Below, piece by piece: positions 55,038 through 63,549 of a stretch of 64,000 bases of DNA. The notes below the pieces were generated by a model. It was not told the origin of the DNA. It searched no databases and saw nothing but the letters and a program-made list of their open reading frames with translations. The translations under genes and the position numbers were made by a program. The first letter of the stretch is position 1; the number at the start of each line of letters is the position of its first letter. The stretch comes from Nostoc sp. CHAB 5834 (GTDB lineage: Bacteria; Cyanobacteriota; Cyanobacteriia; Cyanobacteriales; Nostocaceae). The stretch is from NCBI GenBank assembly GCA_020829485.1, contig JAIVFU010000008.1, positions 62,001-126,000 on the forward strand, written 5' to 3'.

Positions 55038-55752
55038 AAGAACCTCCCACAAGGGTACCGATGGATTCTCCCAAGATGGCTCGGTGGATGTTACCTCGCA
55101 CCGTTAAGTCAAATACCAGAATTGGGATATTATTTTCTTTACACAAGGCGATCGCCGTACTATCCATCACCCGCAAATCTTTGGCTAAAACATGCGCGTA
55201 GGTAAGGCTATTGTAACGCTTGGCGTTAGGATAAATATGAGGATCGGCATCATACACTCCATCTACTTTGGTGGCTTTAAAAATCACTTCCGCATCAATT
55301 TCTGCGGCTCTTAATGCGGCAGTAGTATCTGTAGTAAAGAAGGGATTCCCAGAACCAGCACCAAAAATTACCACCCGCCCTTTTTCAAGATGGCGGATGG
55401 CACGACGACGGATATACGGTTCTGCTAATTCTTGCATAGCGATCGCAGTTTGCACCCGCGTCTGTACTCCTATGCGTTCTAGTGAATCTTGCAACGTCAT
55501 GGCATTCATTACCGTGGCAATCATCCCAATATAGTCAGCGGTTGCCCTGTCCATCCCCGCCGACGCTGCTTTCACGCCACGAAAAATATTGCCGCCGCCA
55601 ACAACTATGGCGATTTGAGTGCCAGTGGCTATCACCTCTGCTAATTCTTGTGCTATGCCTTTGACCACTTCGGGATCAATACCATAGCCCATGTTGCCCA
55701 TTAAGGCTTCACCGCTCAGTTTGAGTAAAACCCGTCGGTAATTCGTTCCCAT
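55024..55752 (-). CDS. pyrH: UMP kinase
   Basis: PyrH makes UDP from UMP and [22 protein letters not shown] starts the amino-acid-kinase fold, followed by [37 protein letters not shown], then [20 protein letters not shown] with the ATP-binding Asp residues and [20 protein letters not shown]. The ATG at 55752 is the family start; the 13-codon extension to 55791 is not conserved. It is upstream of frr with coupled translation. Confidence 0.97.
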   Translation of the reverse strand: MGTNYRRVLLKLSGEALMGNMGYGIDPEVVKGIAQELAEVIATGTQIAIVVGGGNIFRGVKAASAGMDRATADYIGMIATVMNAMTLQDSLERIGVQTRVQTAIAMQELAEPYIRRRAIRHLEKGRVVIFGAGSGNPFFTTDTTAALRAAEIDAEVIFKATKVDGVYDADPHIYPNAKRYNSLTYAHVLAKDLRVMDSTAIALCKENNIPILVFDLTVRGNIHRAILGESIGTLVGGSCDIS

Positions 55753-55823
55753 GAAGTTCCGCTTTATCAAAAAAGTTGCAATTGCCTCCAACTTAAGATA
55801 GCAGTTACAGGGACTATCTATGT

Positions 55824-56378
55824 CTAGTTACGCCAAATCAATGTAGTACCTATTGGTTCTGTTTCTGGTATATCTATTTCTTCACCAAGAAACAGAGAAG
55901 CGATCGCAGTTCTCAAATAATCCTCTCTCACCGATAATGGATCTTGGGGATGATCGTCAATTTTACCTTTGTATCGTACTATACCATTACTATCTATTAA
56001 AAATGCTATTGGTGTTTTTGTAGCACCAAAACTGCGGGTTACATCTTGCGTCGAGTCCCACAGGTAAGGAAAGTTCAAATCGTGACGCTGGGCAAAAGCT
56101 TTCATATTTTCAAAGCTTGGCCTCGTGCCGTGATTACCGTCACTACCATTCATACCAATTAGTGTGAAGCCTTTGGGGGCAAATTCGGCTTGAATGTTTT
56201 TTAACCTGTCTATGTACCACTCCACATAAGGGCAGTGGTTACATAGAGAAATAACAGCCACTGCTCGGAACTTCTCAAGATAACGCCTGAGATGGTGTAC
56301 TTGATCATCAATTCCTGGCAGTTCAAAATCGGGTGCATAGCTCCCAATGGGAGTATCGATTGTTTCTAGTAGATTCAT
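55824..56378 (-). CDS. Thioredoxin-like redoxin family protein
   Basis: This 184-residue thioredoxin-fold protein of the AhpC/TSA-redoxin type contains [16 protein letters not shown] and the active-site segment [18 protein letters not shown] (Cys-Asn-His-Cys), followed by [20 protein letters not shown] and [20 protein letters not shown] with the cis-Pro. No signal peptide was seen, so it is cytoplasmic. The family is common in cyanobacteria; the substrate is unknown. AG-rich sequence precedes the ATG. Confidence 0.88.
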   Translation of the reverse strand: MNLLETIDTPIGSYAPDFELPGIDDQVHHLRRYLEKFRAVAVISLCNHCPYVEWYIDRLKNIQAEFAPKGFTLIGMNGSDGNHGTRPSFENMKAFAQRHDLNFPYLWDSTQDVTRSFGATKTPIAFLIDSNGIVRYKGKIDDHPQDPLSVREDYLRTAIASLFLGEEIDIPETEPIGTTLIWRN

Positions 56379-56824
56379 GATTTCTGGCTCGCAGAACTAG
56401 GAACAAGAAAAATATTGTTAAATTCAGCGTCAGTTTCCAGTTGCAAACCACCCCTTAGCCGATGCCTCATATTCGACAATGTTATATACCAAATTCGCGA
56501 TCGTAAATTGTGAAACTACTGAATCTAGCAGTGATGCTAATTCGCTCACATCTAAAAATAGCGAAAATATTACTCACATTATTGTAGAAGTTATGATTTT
56601 TAATACTGACATAATCTAAGTTGTGAGTAAATTACCTCTATCAACAAGACGGAAATCTATGCTGGATAAAACTATCAGCCTAGAAGCTTTCGTGCTGTCT
56701 GTCTAAGCTATCACTAGAGCAAAGGATTTACTTTGAAAATCTGATAAATTTTATTCAAATTCACAACAATTTTACTTACGTCTTGCTGCTGAAAGGCTTT
56801 TACCCTTATATTCATCAAATTTTT
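56379..56824. other. Divergent intergenic region
   Basis: It is AT-rich and lies between the divergent thioredoxin-like and hydrolase genes. It should hold both promoters. No RNA gene or operator was recognised. Confidence 0.35.
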
Positions 56825-57724
56825 ATGACAACCTCAAGTTCAAAAACAGCACTTACCTCTACAAAAACCTGGATTTGGCAAGATTTCCCTATCTGCTATC
56901 AAACCCAAGGAACCACTGGCCCAGCTGTTGTTCTGGTGCATGGATTTGGCGCTTCTTGGTGGCATTGGCGGAAGAATATTCCCGTATTAGCACAAAGTTG
57001 CCGTGTTTATGCGATCGATTTAATTGGTTTTGGCGCTTCCGCAAAACCTCAACCTGGAGAAAAAATTACCTATACACTAGAAACTTGGGGACAGCAAGTG
57101 GCAGATTTTTGCCGTGAAGTTGTCGGTGAGCCAGCTTTTTTAGTCGGAAATTCTATTGGCTGTATTGTAGCCATGCAAGCAGCAGTAAGCAACCCAGATA
57201 TTGCTTTAGGAGTTGCTTTGCTCAACTGTTCTTTACGGCTGTTGCACGATCGCAAACGGGTAACTTTACCTTTATCTCGTCGTTACGGAGCGCCTCTACT
57301 GCAACGCCTGTTATCTATCAAACCAGTTGGTGATTTCTTTTTCAATCAACTCGCCAAACCGAAAACGGTGCGGAAAATTCTGCTGCAAGCTTATGCAAAT
57401 GCTGAGATGGTGACAGATGAGTTGGTAGATATTCTTATTTCACCAGCAAGCGATCCGGGGGCTGGGGCTGTGTTTCTTGCCTTTACTTCTTATTCTACAG
57501 GGCCACTACCAGAAGACCTATTGCCACTGTTACCCTGTCCGGCAATTATCTTGTGGGGAACGGTCGATCCGTGGGAACCAATTAAATTAGGGAGAGAATT
57601 AGCTAACTTTCCCCAAGTGGAAAAGTTTATTCCTTTAGAGGGAGTGGGGCATTGTCCGCAGGATGAAGCGCCAGAGTTAGTCAATCCGATTTTACTCGAT
57701 TGGATTTTGGAGCGATCGCGGTAA
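56825..57724 (+). CDS. Alpha/beta-fold hydrolase
   Basis: This 299-residue alpha/beta hydrolase has the oxyanion-hole motif VVLVHGFGASWWHWRKNI, a nucleophile elbow FLVGNSIGCIVAMQAA (Ser), the acid in ILWGTVDPWEP (Asp) and the catalytic His in LEGVGHCPQDEAPEL. The sequence resembles cyanobacterial and plant pheophytinase-like hydrolases, so a chlorophyll-derivative or lipid ester substrate is possible but not shown. The ATG at 56825 (MTTSSSK) is preferred over 56783. Confidence 0.9.
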   Translation: MTTSSSKTALTSTKTWIWQDFPICYQTQGTTGPAVVLVHGFGASWWHWRKNIPVLAQSCRVYAIDLIGFGASAKPQPGEKITYTLETWGQQVADFCREVVGEPAFLVGNSIGCIVAMQAAVSNPDIALGVALLNCSLRLLHDRKRVTLPLSRRYGAPLLQRLLSIKPVGDFFFNQLAKPKTVRKILLQAYANAEMVTDELVDILISPASDPGAGAVFLAFTSYSTGPLPEDLLPLLPCPAIILWGTVDPWEPIKLGRELANFPQVEKFIPLEGVGHCPQDEAPELVNPILLDWILERSR

Positions 57725-57738
57725 TCATCTGTGAGAGG

Positions 57739-58092
57739 TTATAAATACTGTTTGAAAACAATAAAGACGACAATTCCAACGAAAATAAAGAGGACTAAAG
57801 TAGCTATTAAACCACGGTGTCGAGAGACAACATCAAGAAGTACTAGTAGCCAGAATAAGGCAATCTCAACTGGGCTAGCAATGAGCACAAGTATGAGATA
57901 TCGTTGAGTTTGTTTAGCCAGCAAAACAAAATTAAAATCTCTGCTGAAAGAACGGCCTTCAAGACCAGAGTCCGATATCGTTAGATCCACCAAGTTAACT
58001 AATAAACCAATAATTACTATGCCTCCCATTACTGTCAATACAACAGCCAGTCCTTTAAATAGTCGATTAAATAGTCGATTTATAAGCATCAT
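57739..58092 (-). CDS. Hypothetical three-helix membrane protein
   Basis: This 117-residue protein was not recognised. It has hydrophobic helices at about residues 14-36, 63-87 and 93-113, and a loop with LEGRSFSRDFNF. It lies convergent to the hydrolase with a 14-base gap. AGGAGC precedes its ATG. Probably a small inner-membrane protein. Confidence 0.6.
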   Translation of the reverse strand: MMLINRLFNRLFKGLAVVLTVMGGIVIIGLLVNLVDLTISDSGLEGRSFSRDFNFVLLAKQTQRYLILVLIASPVEIALFWLLVLLDVVSRHRGLIATLVLFIFVGIVVFIVFKQYL

Positions 58093-58449
58093 TTTTTGCT
58101 CCTATAAGAAAATTTTGACATAATGATAAGTATTATTAAGTTCAAAGACATTCGCCGAAGTTATTGAACGGACAGATACCACAATCTACGGACTCGCCGC
58201 CTTGTAGACAAAATATATCTGTAGCAACCTGCAATTATAAATCCCTCAACCTGCAACCATCACTGTTTTCAGCCAAGATTAAATGCAACTATAATTTCAT
58301 TTGAACCAGGGGTAGGTTGGGTTGAGGAACGAAACCCAACACCAAGAATCCTTCATTTTGTTGGGTAACACTAAAGTTCAACCCAACCTACAAATATTTG
58401 ATTTTTTCAGAGTAATAAAAGAGCGTTAGGAATAGGGTACTCAAGGCAA
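58093..58449. other. Intergenic region with a palindromic element
   Basis: Apart from the inverted repeat at 58312-58391 nothing is recognised; it should carry the promoter of the membrane-protein gene and the 3' end of the kinase transcript. Confidence 0.4.
58312..58391. repeat. 80-bp inverted-repeat element
   Basis: GTAGGTTGGGTTGA (58312-58325) is matched by its complement at 58378-58391, with weaker inner pairing. The GTAGGTTGGGTT type is a common dispersed palindrome in cyanobacterial genomes. Confidence 0.8.
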
Positions 58450-59154
58450 TTAGTAACTCAAAACTAACTGACTTAAAAAGTAGGCAAGGGCTGCACTGCC
58501 TAAAGGAACTGTCAAATTGTCAATACCCAAAAATGAAACAGCTTCTAAAGCCGTAGCTATAACTGCTACTAACAGTGATACTGCCCAAGTTTGCCAACTG
58601 TTTCCTTGAGTTCCAACTAAAATCAAAATACTAACAACATAGCTAACGAACATCATAGTTAGGGAGCCTTCCCAACTTTTTTCTGTTCCAAAAACTTTAT
58701 ACTTATGTTTACCAAAGCGTTGCCCAATTAAGGCTGCTAGTCCATCTCCCCAAGTCATGATCAAAATTCCGAGTGCTGCGTATTGGGGTTGTTGTAAATA
58801 CCAGAACCAGGCGACTAAAATACCGAAACTGACAGAGTAAAAAAACGTCCCTAAACTTTGGCGGCCAACGCTATTAATACCAGGAAGAATGGGTAATCGG
58901 TAGGATAATAAAGTGATTGCACTGGCTAAAATAGAAGCTGTAATCCCTACGCTAGCGGGAATATTTAGCCACCAAGCGATTAAAATCACATTACCAGTGC
59001 CAATATGAACTATCTTCCGCACGATTTCTGGCTTGTCGGCAAAGCGATTTACCACCCCTGCAATCAGAAGGATGAGTAACACCCAAATTGCAACCGACGC
59101 AATTTGCAGCCAGAAAACCGGAATTGAGGTGAAGTCAGAAAATGTAATTAACAA
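58450..59154 (-). CDS. Phytol kinase-like (dolichol/phytol kinase family)
   Basis: This 234-residue integral membrane protein has about seven helices. The family motifs are EIVRKIVHIGTGNVILIAWW, IMTWGDGLAALIGQRFGKHK and VFGTEKSWEGSLTMMFVSY, the CTP-dependent polyprenol/phytol kinase signature. Homologues VTE5 and Slr1652 phosphorylate phytol for tocopherol and phylloquinone recycling. This fits a photosynthetic host. It stands alone, divergent from yidD. Confidence 0.87.
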   Translation of the reverse strand: MLITFSDFTSIPVFWLQIASVAIWVLLILLIAGVVNRFADKPEIVRKIVHIGTGNVILIAWWLNIPASVGITASILASAITLLSYRLPILPGINSVGRQSLGTFFYSVSFGILVAWFWYLQQPQYAALGILIMTWGDGLAALIGQRFGKHKYKVFGTEKSWEGSLTMMFVSYVVSILILVGTQGNSWQTWAVSLLVAVIATALEAVSFLGIDNLTVPLGSAALAYFLSQLVLSY

Positions 59155-59215
59155 AGATGCAACAAAATGAAAATTTTTACCCCTGTTACTAATTTATAAG
59201 ATTTGGGTAGCTGCA

Positions 59216-59452
59216 ATGAAATTATTATTTATTTGGCTGATTCGGGGCTACCGAATGTTTATCTCGCCGTTGTTTCTCCCGACTTGTCGCTTTCAACCAA
59301 CTTGTTCGATGTATGCTATTGAAGCTATTGAGCGATTTGGAGTGTTGCGTGGTAGCTGGATGGCAACTCGGCGGATTTTGCGCTGTCATCCGTTTCATCC
59401 AGGTGGTTACGATCCAGTGCCAGAGGTGGTAGAAAAGGTGAAGGAGGAGTAG
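59216..59452 (+). CDS. yidD: Membrane protein insertion efficiency factor YidD
   Basis: This 78-residue protein has [20 protein letters not shown], then [18 protein letters not shown] and [20 protein letters not shown]. The three Cys and the C-x-F-x-P-T-C-S-x-Y motif are diagnostic. YidD assists YidC/Sec insertion at the membrane. It is normally beside rnpA-yidC, but here it stands alone, as often in cyanobacteria. Confidence 0.95.
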   Translation: MKLLFIWLIRGYRMFISPLFLPTCRFQPTCSMYAIEAIERFGVLRGSWMATRRILRCHPFHPGGYDPVPEVVEKVKEE

Positions 59453-59651
59453 TTTTGTGCAAATGGTGGTGAATTGAGGATTGGAGTTTAAACGCAAAGG
59501 GGCGCGGAGGGAAGCGCAGAGGGGCGCAGAGAATGAGAAGAGGGGTAGATTATTAAAGGATGTGTTTGTGGGTATAGCTATTTGGGGAGATGTCAACAGA
59601 TGAGGTTGTCATCTAGCGTGGGAAGGTTGAATAATTTAATTTAGATTTACC

Positions 59652-59822
59652 ATGATTAATCCCACTGCGATTTCTATACCTGAACCACAAATTCCTACTC
59701 CTGGGCCGAATCCGCTACCCAGTCCTGAACCAGTACCTGCTCCCATTCCTCAGACGGTTCCAGGGCCAATTCCTCAAACAGTTCCAGAACCAATTCCCCA
59801 AACCATACCGGAACCTGTTTAG
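59652..59822 (+). CDS. Proline-rich small protein
   Basis: A 56-residue frame starts MINPTAISIPEPQIPTPGPN and continues with repeats of PIPQTVPGP/PIPQTVPEP to TIPEPV. It lies just before ychF and is too short for normal gene finding. The Pro-Glu/Pro-Gln repeat suggests an extended, perhaps periplasmic or scaffold peptide, but no signal is present. It may also be a coincidental open frame in a repeat. Confidence 0.45.
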   Translation: MINPTAISIPEPQIPTPGPNPLPSPEPVPAPIPQTVPGPIPQTVPEPIPQTIPEPV

Positions 59823-59867
59823 ATTACCTTGGTAATGTAATCCAAAATCTAAAATCCAAAATCCAAA

Positions 59868-60959
59868 ATGCTAAGAGCCGGAATTGTCGGACTTCCCAAC
59901 GTCGGAAAATCTACTTTATTTAATGCTGTAGTTGCTAATGCTAAAGCAGAAGCAGCTAACTTCCCTTTTTGCACGATTGAACCGAATGTCGGCGTTGTCG
60001 CAGTACCGGATGAACGGTTAAATGTTCTTGCTAATATTGCCGGTTCGGCACAAACTATCCCGGCGCGGGTTGAATTTGTAGATATCGCCGGTTTAGTTAA
60101 AGGCGCAAGTCAGGGTGAGGGACTAGGGAATCAATTCCTGTCCCACATCCGGGAAGTTGATGCGATCGTCCATGTGGTACGTTGTTTTGAGAATGACGAT
60201 ATTATCCACGTTGCTGGTTCTGTTGACCCAGCGCGAGATATTGAAATCATTAATATAGAACTGGGTTTATCAGATTTAGCACAAATTGAGCGGCGAATTG
60301 ACCGCACTCGCAAACAAGCTCGTACCAGCAAAGATGCACAGTTTGAAATCACAGTCTTAGAAAAATTAGCTGCGGCTTTAAATGAAGGTAAATCGGTGCG
60401 TCAGGTAAGCTTGAATGAAGAAGAAACAGAAATTATTAAAGGATTAGAACTGCTCACTTATAAACCGATTATCTACGCTGCCAATGTATCTGAAGATGAG
60501 TTGGCAACTGGTAATCATTTTGTGGAGACAGTACAGCAAATTGCATCGACAGAAAATGCCCAAGTTGTGATAGTTTCGGCTCAAGTTGAAGCTGAATTAG
60601 TGGAATTACCAGAAGAAGATAAAGCTGATTTTCTCGCGTCTTTAGGTGTAGAAGAAGGCGGTTTGAAATCATTGATTCGGGCAACTTACATGCTTTTAGG
60701 CTTGCGGACATATTTCACTTGTGGCCCTAAAGAAACCCGCGCTTGGACAATTAATGCCGGAATGTCTGCACCTCAAGCTGCTGGTGTAATTCACAGTGAT
60801 TTTGAGCGGGGATTTATTCGCGCCGAAACTGTTGCCTATAAAGATTTGGTAACAACTGGTTCGATGAATACTGCGAAGGAAAAAGGGTTGGTTCGCAGTG
60901 AAGGGAAAGAGTATGTTGTGCAGGAAGGGGATGTAATGTTGTTCCGATTTAATGTATAG
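59868..60959 (+). CDS. ychF: Redox-regulated ATPase YchF (OLA1 type)
   Basis: This Obg-like P-loop NTPase has a G1 loop GLPNVGKSTLFNAV, FCTIEPNVGVV, the G3 motif FVDIAGLVKGASQGEGLGNQ, and a C-terminal TGS domain (FTCGPKETRAWTINAGMSAP, AAGVIHSDFERGFIRAETVA). The NxxE motif of ATP preference (YAANVSED) replaces NKxD. 363 residues is normal. It acts at the ribosome and in stress responses. AAGG-poor upstream; ATG at 59868 preserves the family start MLRAGIVGLPNVGKS. Confidence 0.97.
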   Translation: MLRAGIVGLPNVGKSTLFNAVVANAKAEAANFPFCTIEPNVGVVAVPDERLNVLANIAGSAQTIPARVEFVDIAGLVKGASQGEGLGNQFLSHIREVDAIVHVVRCFENDDIIHVAGSVDPARDIEIINIELGLSDLAQIERRIDRTRKQARTSKDAQFEITVLEKLAAALNEGKSVRQVSLNEEETEIIKGLELLTYKPIIYAANVSEDELATGNHFVETVQQIASTENAQVVIVSAQVEAELVELPEEDKADFLASLGVEEGGLKSLIRATYMLLGLRTYFTCGPKETRAWTINAGMSAPQAAGVIHSDFERGFIRAETVAYKDLVTTGSMNTAKEKGLVRSEGKEYVVQEGDVMLFRFNV

Positions 60960-61185
60960 GGGTAATTAATGAGTGGCCGTTATCGATAAGATAATGGTCA
61001 ACCCCTTTGAGGAAGTCAAAAGTCAAAAGTTTACCTCGCAAATAAAGCTGCGAGGGGACGTTGACACCCGTTAATAAAACATGTATCTTCAAAGTATATA
61101 CGTTAGAAAAATTTTTAGAAGTGTTTCACTCCGAAAATCTAAAGTTCGGGCGTGTAGATCACTAACAAAATTTTTGGAGATAGCT

Positions 61186-61425
61186 ATGACCGCAGTTGTT
61201 GCTAAATGGGGAAATAGTTTAGCTATTCGGATTCCAAGAGCGGTAGCTGAACAAGCACATGTAACGGAAGGGACAGCTATAGACCTTAGTGTGGAAGGTA
61301 ATAATATTATAATTACACCACAAAAAAGAAAAAAGTATACCCTTGATGAGTTGCTTGAAGGTATGACTCCTGATAAATTCCATTCGGAATTTGAAACTGG
61401 AAATGCTGTGGGGAATGAAGATTGA
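61186..61425 (+). CDS. mazE: MazE/AbrB-type antitoxin
   Basis: The antitoxin is 79 residues with the SpoVT-AbrB fold: MTAVVAKWGNSLAIRIPRAV, AEQAHVTEGTAIDLSVEGNN and KYTLDELLEGMTPD. GGAGA lies five bases before the ATG at 61186, which rules out the 35-codon upstream extension. It is coupled to mazF by overlap of the TTG start with the TGA stop. Confidence 0.88.
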   Translation: MTAVVAKWGNSLAIRIPRAVAEQAHVTEGTAIDLSVEGNNIIITPQKRKKYTLDELLEGMTPDKFHSEFETGNAVGNED

Positions 61426-61865
61426 TAGTTAATCCATACTTTCCTAAAAGAGGAGATATTATCAAATTAGAATTTGGAGCTACACAGCAGTTTACGGTTG
61501 ATTCGATTCAGCGTGCATTTGCCCTCTACACATCAGGAATGTCATTTGATGACATTGCTAGGACAATGAACAATGAACTAAAACAGCAAGGGCGGGAGCA
61601 AATGGGCTACCGCCCTGTTCTTGTTATATCTCCAATTAAATACAATCGAATCGCTTCTTTAGTTTTAGCGTGTCCGATAACTAATAAGGCAAAAGGGCTT
61701 AGTTTTGAAGTTCCACTTGTTGAGGGAATGCAAACAAAAGGAGTTGTGTTATCCGACCAAATTAAAACACTCGATTGGAAAGCTAGAAAGGTAAAATTCG
61801 TTGAAAGTGTTTCACAAGATTTAATAGAAGAAGTACAGGCAAAGCTCGAGACATTAATTTTATAA
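61422..61865 (+). CDS. mazF: MazF/PemK-type endoribonuclease toxin with an insertion
   Basis: The toxin core is PKRGDIIKLEFG, GYRPVLVISPIKYNRIASLV, CPITNKAKGLSFEVPL and KGVVLSDQIKTLDWKARKVK. This is the MazF/PemK fold that cuts single-stranded mRNA. At 147 residues it is about 35 longer than usual, because a segment (about residues 20-57; FALYTSGMSFDDIARTMNNE) is inserted in the first loop. The start is an unusual TTG at 61422, coupled to mazE. Confidence 0.85.
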   Translation: MIVNPYFPKRGDIIKLEFGATQQFTVDSIQRAFALYTSGMSFDDIARTMNNELKQQGREQMGYRPVLVISPIKYNRIASLVLACPITNKAKGLSFEVPLVEGMQTKGVVLSDQIKTLDWKARKVKFVESVSQDLIEEVQAKLETLIL

Positions 61866-61947
61866 AACTAATTTTATTTTAATTTAGAAGTGCGATCGCA
61901 CTCTACGAGACGCTACGCGTAGCTAAATGATTTAGGACTGCTATAAT

Positions 61948-62859
61948 TCAGCTGCTTCCACCCAAAATATATACATAGGAACCCAAATTTTCATCATCTG
62001 TACCAACAATCACACCACCTTCTGCACCTGGAATAAGTTCCATACCTTCAATTTTGTGGTAATTAGAGCGGTAGAGGGGAACAAGTTGAGGATTTTGCCG
62101 CCATACAATTTTGTTACCACGCAATCCTAGATAACCAGCGACATACACAGCTGACTGAAATGGGCCATCATCTCCAGCATCACTTGCTGAGGTAATATAT
62201 ACAATTCCTACGGGGTCTACCTTAATATCTGAAATATGACGAACCTTGCCAGATGGAAAAGGTACTTTCAGATTAGCAGAACCTGCAAGAGTGATTTGAT
62301 ATTTAGCTAAATCAAATATTCCCCAAAAAATAGTTGCTGGTTGTTCTCCTTCACCTCGATGTCCCCAAATAGCAACTAATTTGCCGTCTATATTTTGTAA
62401 TGCAAATGCTTCAAAATTATTTCCTTGAATAATTCCTGGTAGATTGAATTCCTTAATAATAGAGATGGTTTTATTGGCAGGCTCTAACCTGATGTCATAA
62501 GCTTTTCCAGAACTAGTTAAAGCAATAAAAGAGGATTTTGTTTTTTCTGGAACAGATGTTAAAGCTTCTAAGTCGATGGGCAATTCTATGTTATTTGGCC
62601 AGCTTAATGGGAAATATTCAGGTTGGTTTTTACCCTTAATGCTGATGATTGCTAAACGACCTTGGTTTTTTTGTTTGTTGTCATGGGCAATCAGAAAATC
62701 TAGCGTATTGCTTTGTTGCTCTATCAAAGCCATACCACTGATACCGAAAGGGATACCACCGCGAACCGGACGCCAATCTTGCGCCCAAACTTGCTGTGAT
62801 ATAAGTAACAATGCACTTAAGACTACTGTATTGATGATTAACCTAAGAAACCGAGGCAT
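61948..62859 (-). CDS. Secreted protein, probable beta-propeller, unknown function
   Basis: This 303-residue protein has a signal peptide (INTVVLSALLLISQQVWAQDW, cut after V-W-A). The mature part is strand-rich, with repeated short segments such as GMALIEQQSNTLDFLIAHDN, RLAIISIKGK, SFIALTSSGKAYDIRLEP, and KVRHISDIKVDPVGIVYITS, a pattern of secreted propellers that bind ligands or act as esterases. No catalytic set is clear. Ends YIEGMELIPGAEGGVIVGTD-like. It is monocistronic. Confidence 0.65.
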   Translation of the reverse strand: MPRFLRLIINTVVLSALLLISQQVWAQDWRPVRGGIPFGISGMALIEQQSNTLDFLIAHDNKQKNQGRLAIISIKGKNQPEYFPLSWPNNIELPIDLEALTSVPEKTKSSFIALTSSGKAYDIRLEPANKTISIIKEFNLPGIIQGNNFEAFALQNIDGKLVAIWGHRGEGEQPATIFWGIFDLAKYQITLAGSANLKVPFPSGKVRHISDIKVDPVGIVYITSASDAGDDGPFQSAVYVAGYLGLRGNKIVWRQNPQLVPLYRSNYHKIEGMELIPGAEGGVIVGTDDENLGSYVYILGGSS

Positions 62860-62889
62860 ATTGATTTAGCCAAGCTGAACGCATAAGTG

Positions 62890-63195
62890 ATACCAATTCA
62901 CGAAAACCCTGATACATATAGATTTCTTGTAAGGGCATGGCATTGCCCATACGTGTCAACTTAACGTGAAACCCTTGTCGAGACGTGATATTCAGTTCTC
63001 TAGCTTTCCATCACTCACCGCGTCACCCCACCCTAACCCTCCCCTTATAAAGGGGAGGGAACAAATTTCCTGTTACCCCCCTTACAAAGGGGGGTAAAAC
63101 GCCTGTGGGACATGCATTTTAGCTTAAGTTGACACCAATGGGCAAAGACTTGCCCCTACCAACGTATTTCTATCATTATTAAACTGAAAGTGTGT
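62890..63195. mobile_element. MITE-like repeat, copy B (inverted, without insert)
   Basis: Reverse complement of the element at 32561-33095, aligned over its length including ATACC ends and inner inverted repeats (about 62932-62964 and 63123-63156), but lacking the 206-bp MITE and target duplication. It is the empty-site reference. Confidence 0.8.
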
Positions 63196-63549
63196 GAGTA
63201 TCGGTAAAAGGAGTGTGTTAACGGATGCTCAATCATATCAAATCCAGGCAATTTGCACCCACATCAATAAAGCAGTCTTTTGTACTCACACTTTACAGCA
63301 TATTTACGTAAGTAAGTCGGTACAATAAAAGCAAACTGTGTGAAGAAAAGTAAACAAGGTTAAAACCCTCTTTCACCCTGCCCCCTGCCTTATCCCAACG
63401 ATAATTATTTACGCCGACCTACTTAATTGCTTAGGAGGCGTTGCTGAATCGAGGTATGAATTTGGATGTAGAGACGTAAAATTTTACGTCTCTACAAGGA
63501 TTTTCATCGGAATGCACAATCGTTTTCATACCGCAATCAGCAATGCCGC
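63196..63549. other. Intergenic region after the MITE-like copy B
   Basis: Holds the GTAGAGAC palindrome (63468-63495) and no gene; the direction of the neighbouring genes gives it the kinase's 3' end. Confidence 0.5.
63468..63495. repeat. GTAGAGAC palindrome, copy 3
   Basis: A perfect 28-base palindrome with GTAGAGACGTAAAA as its half-site. It is similar to the elements at 4758 and 50919 and lies 54 bases after the kinase's stop. Confidence 0.85.
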
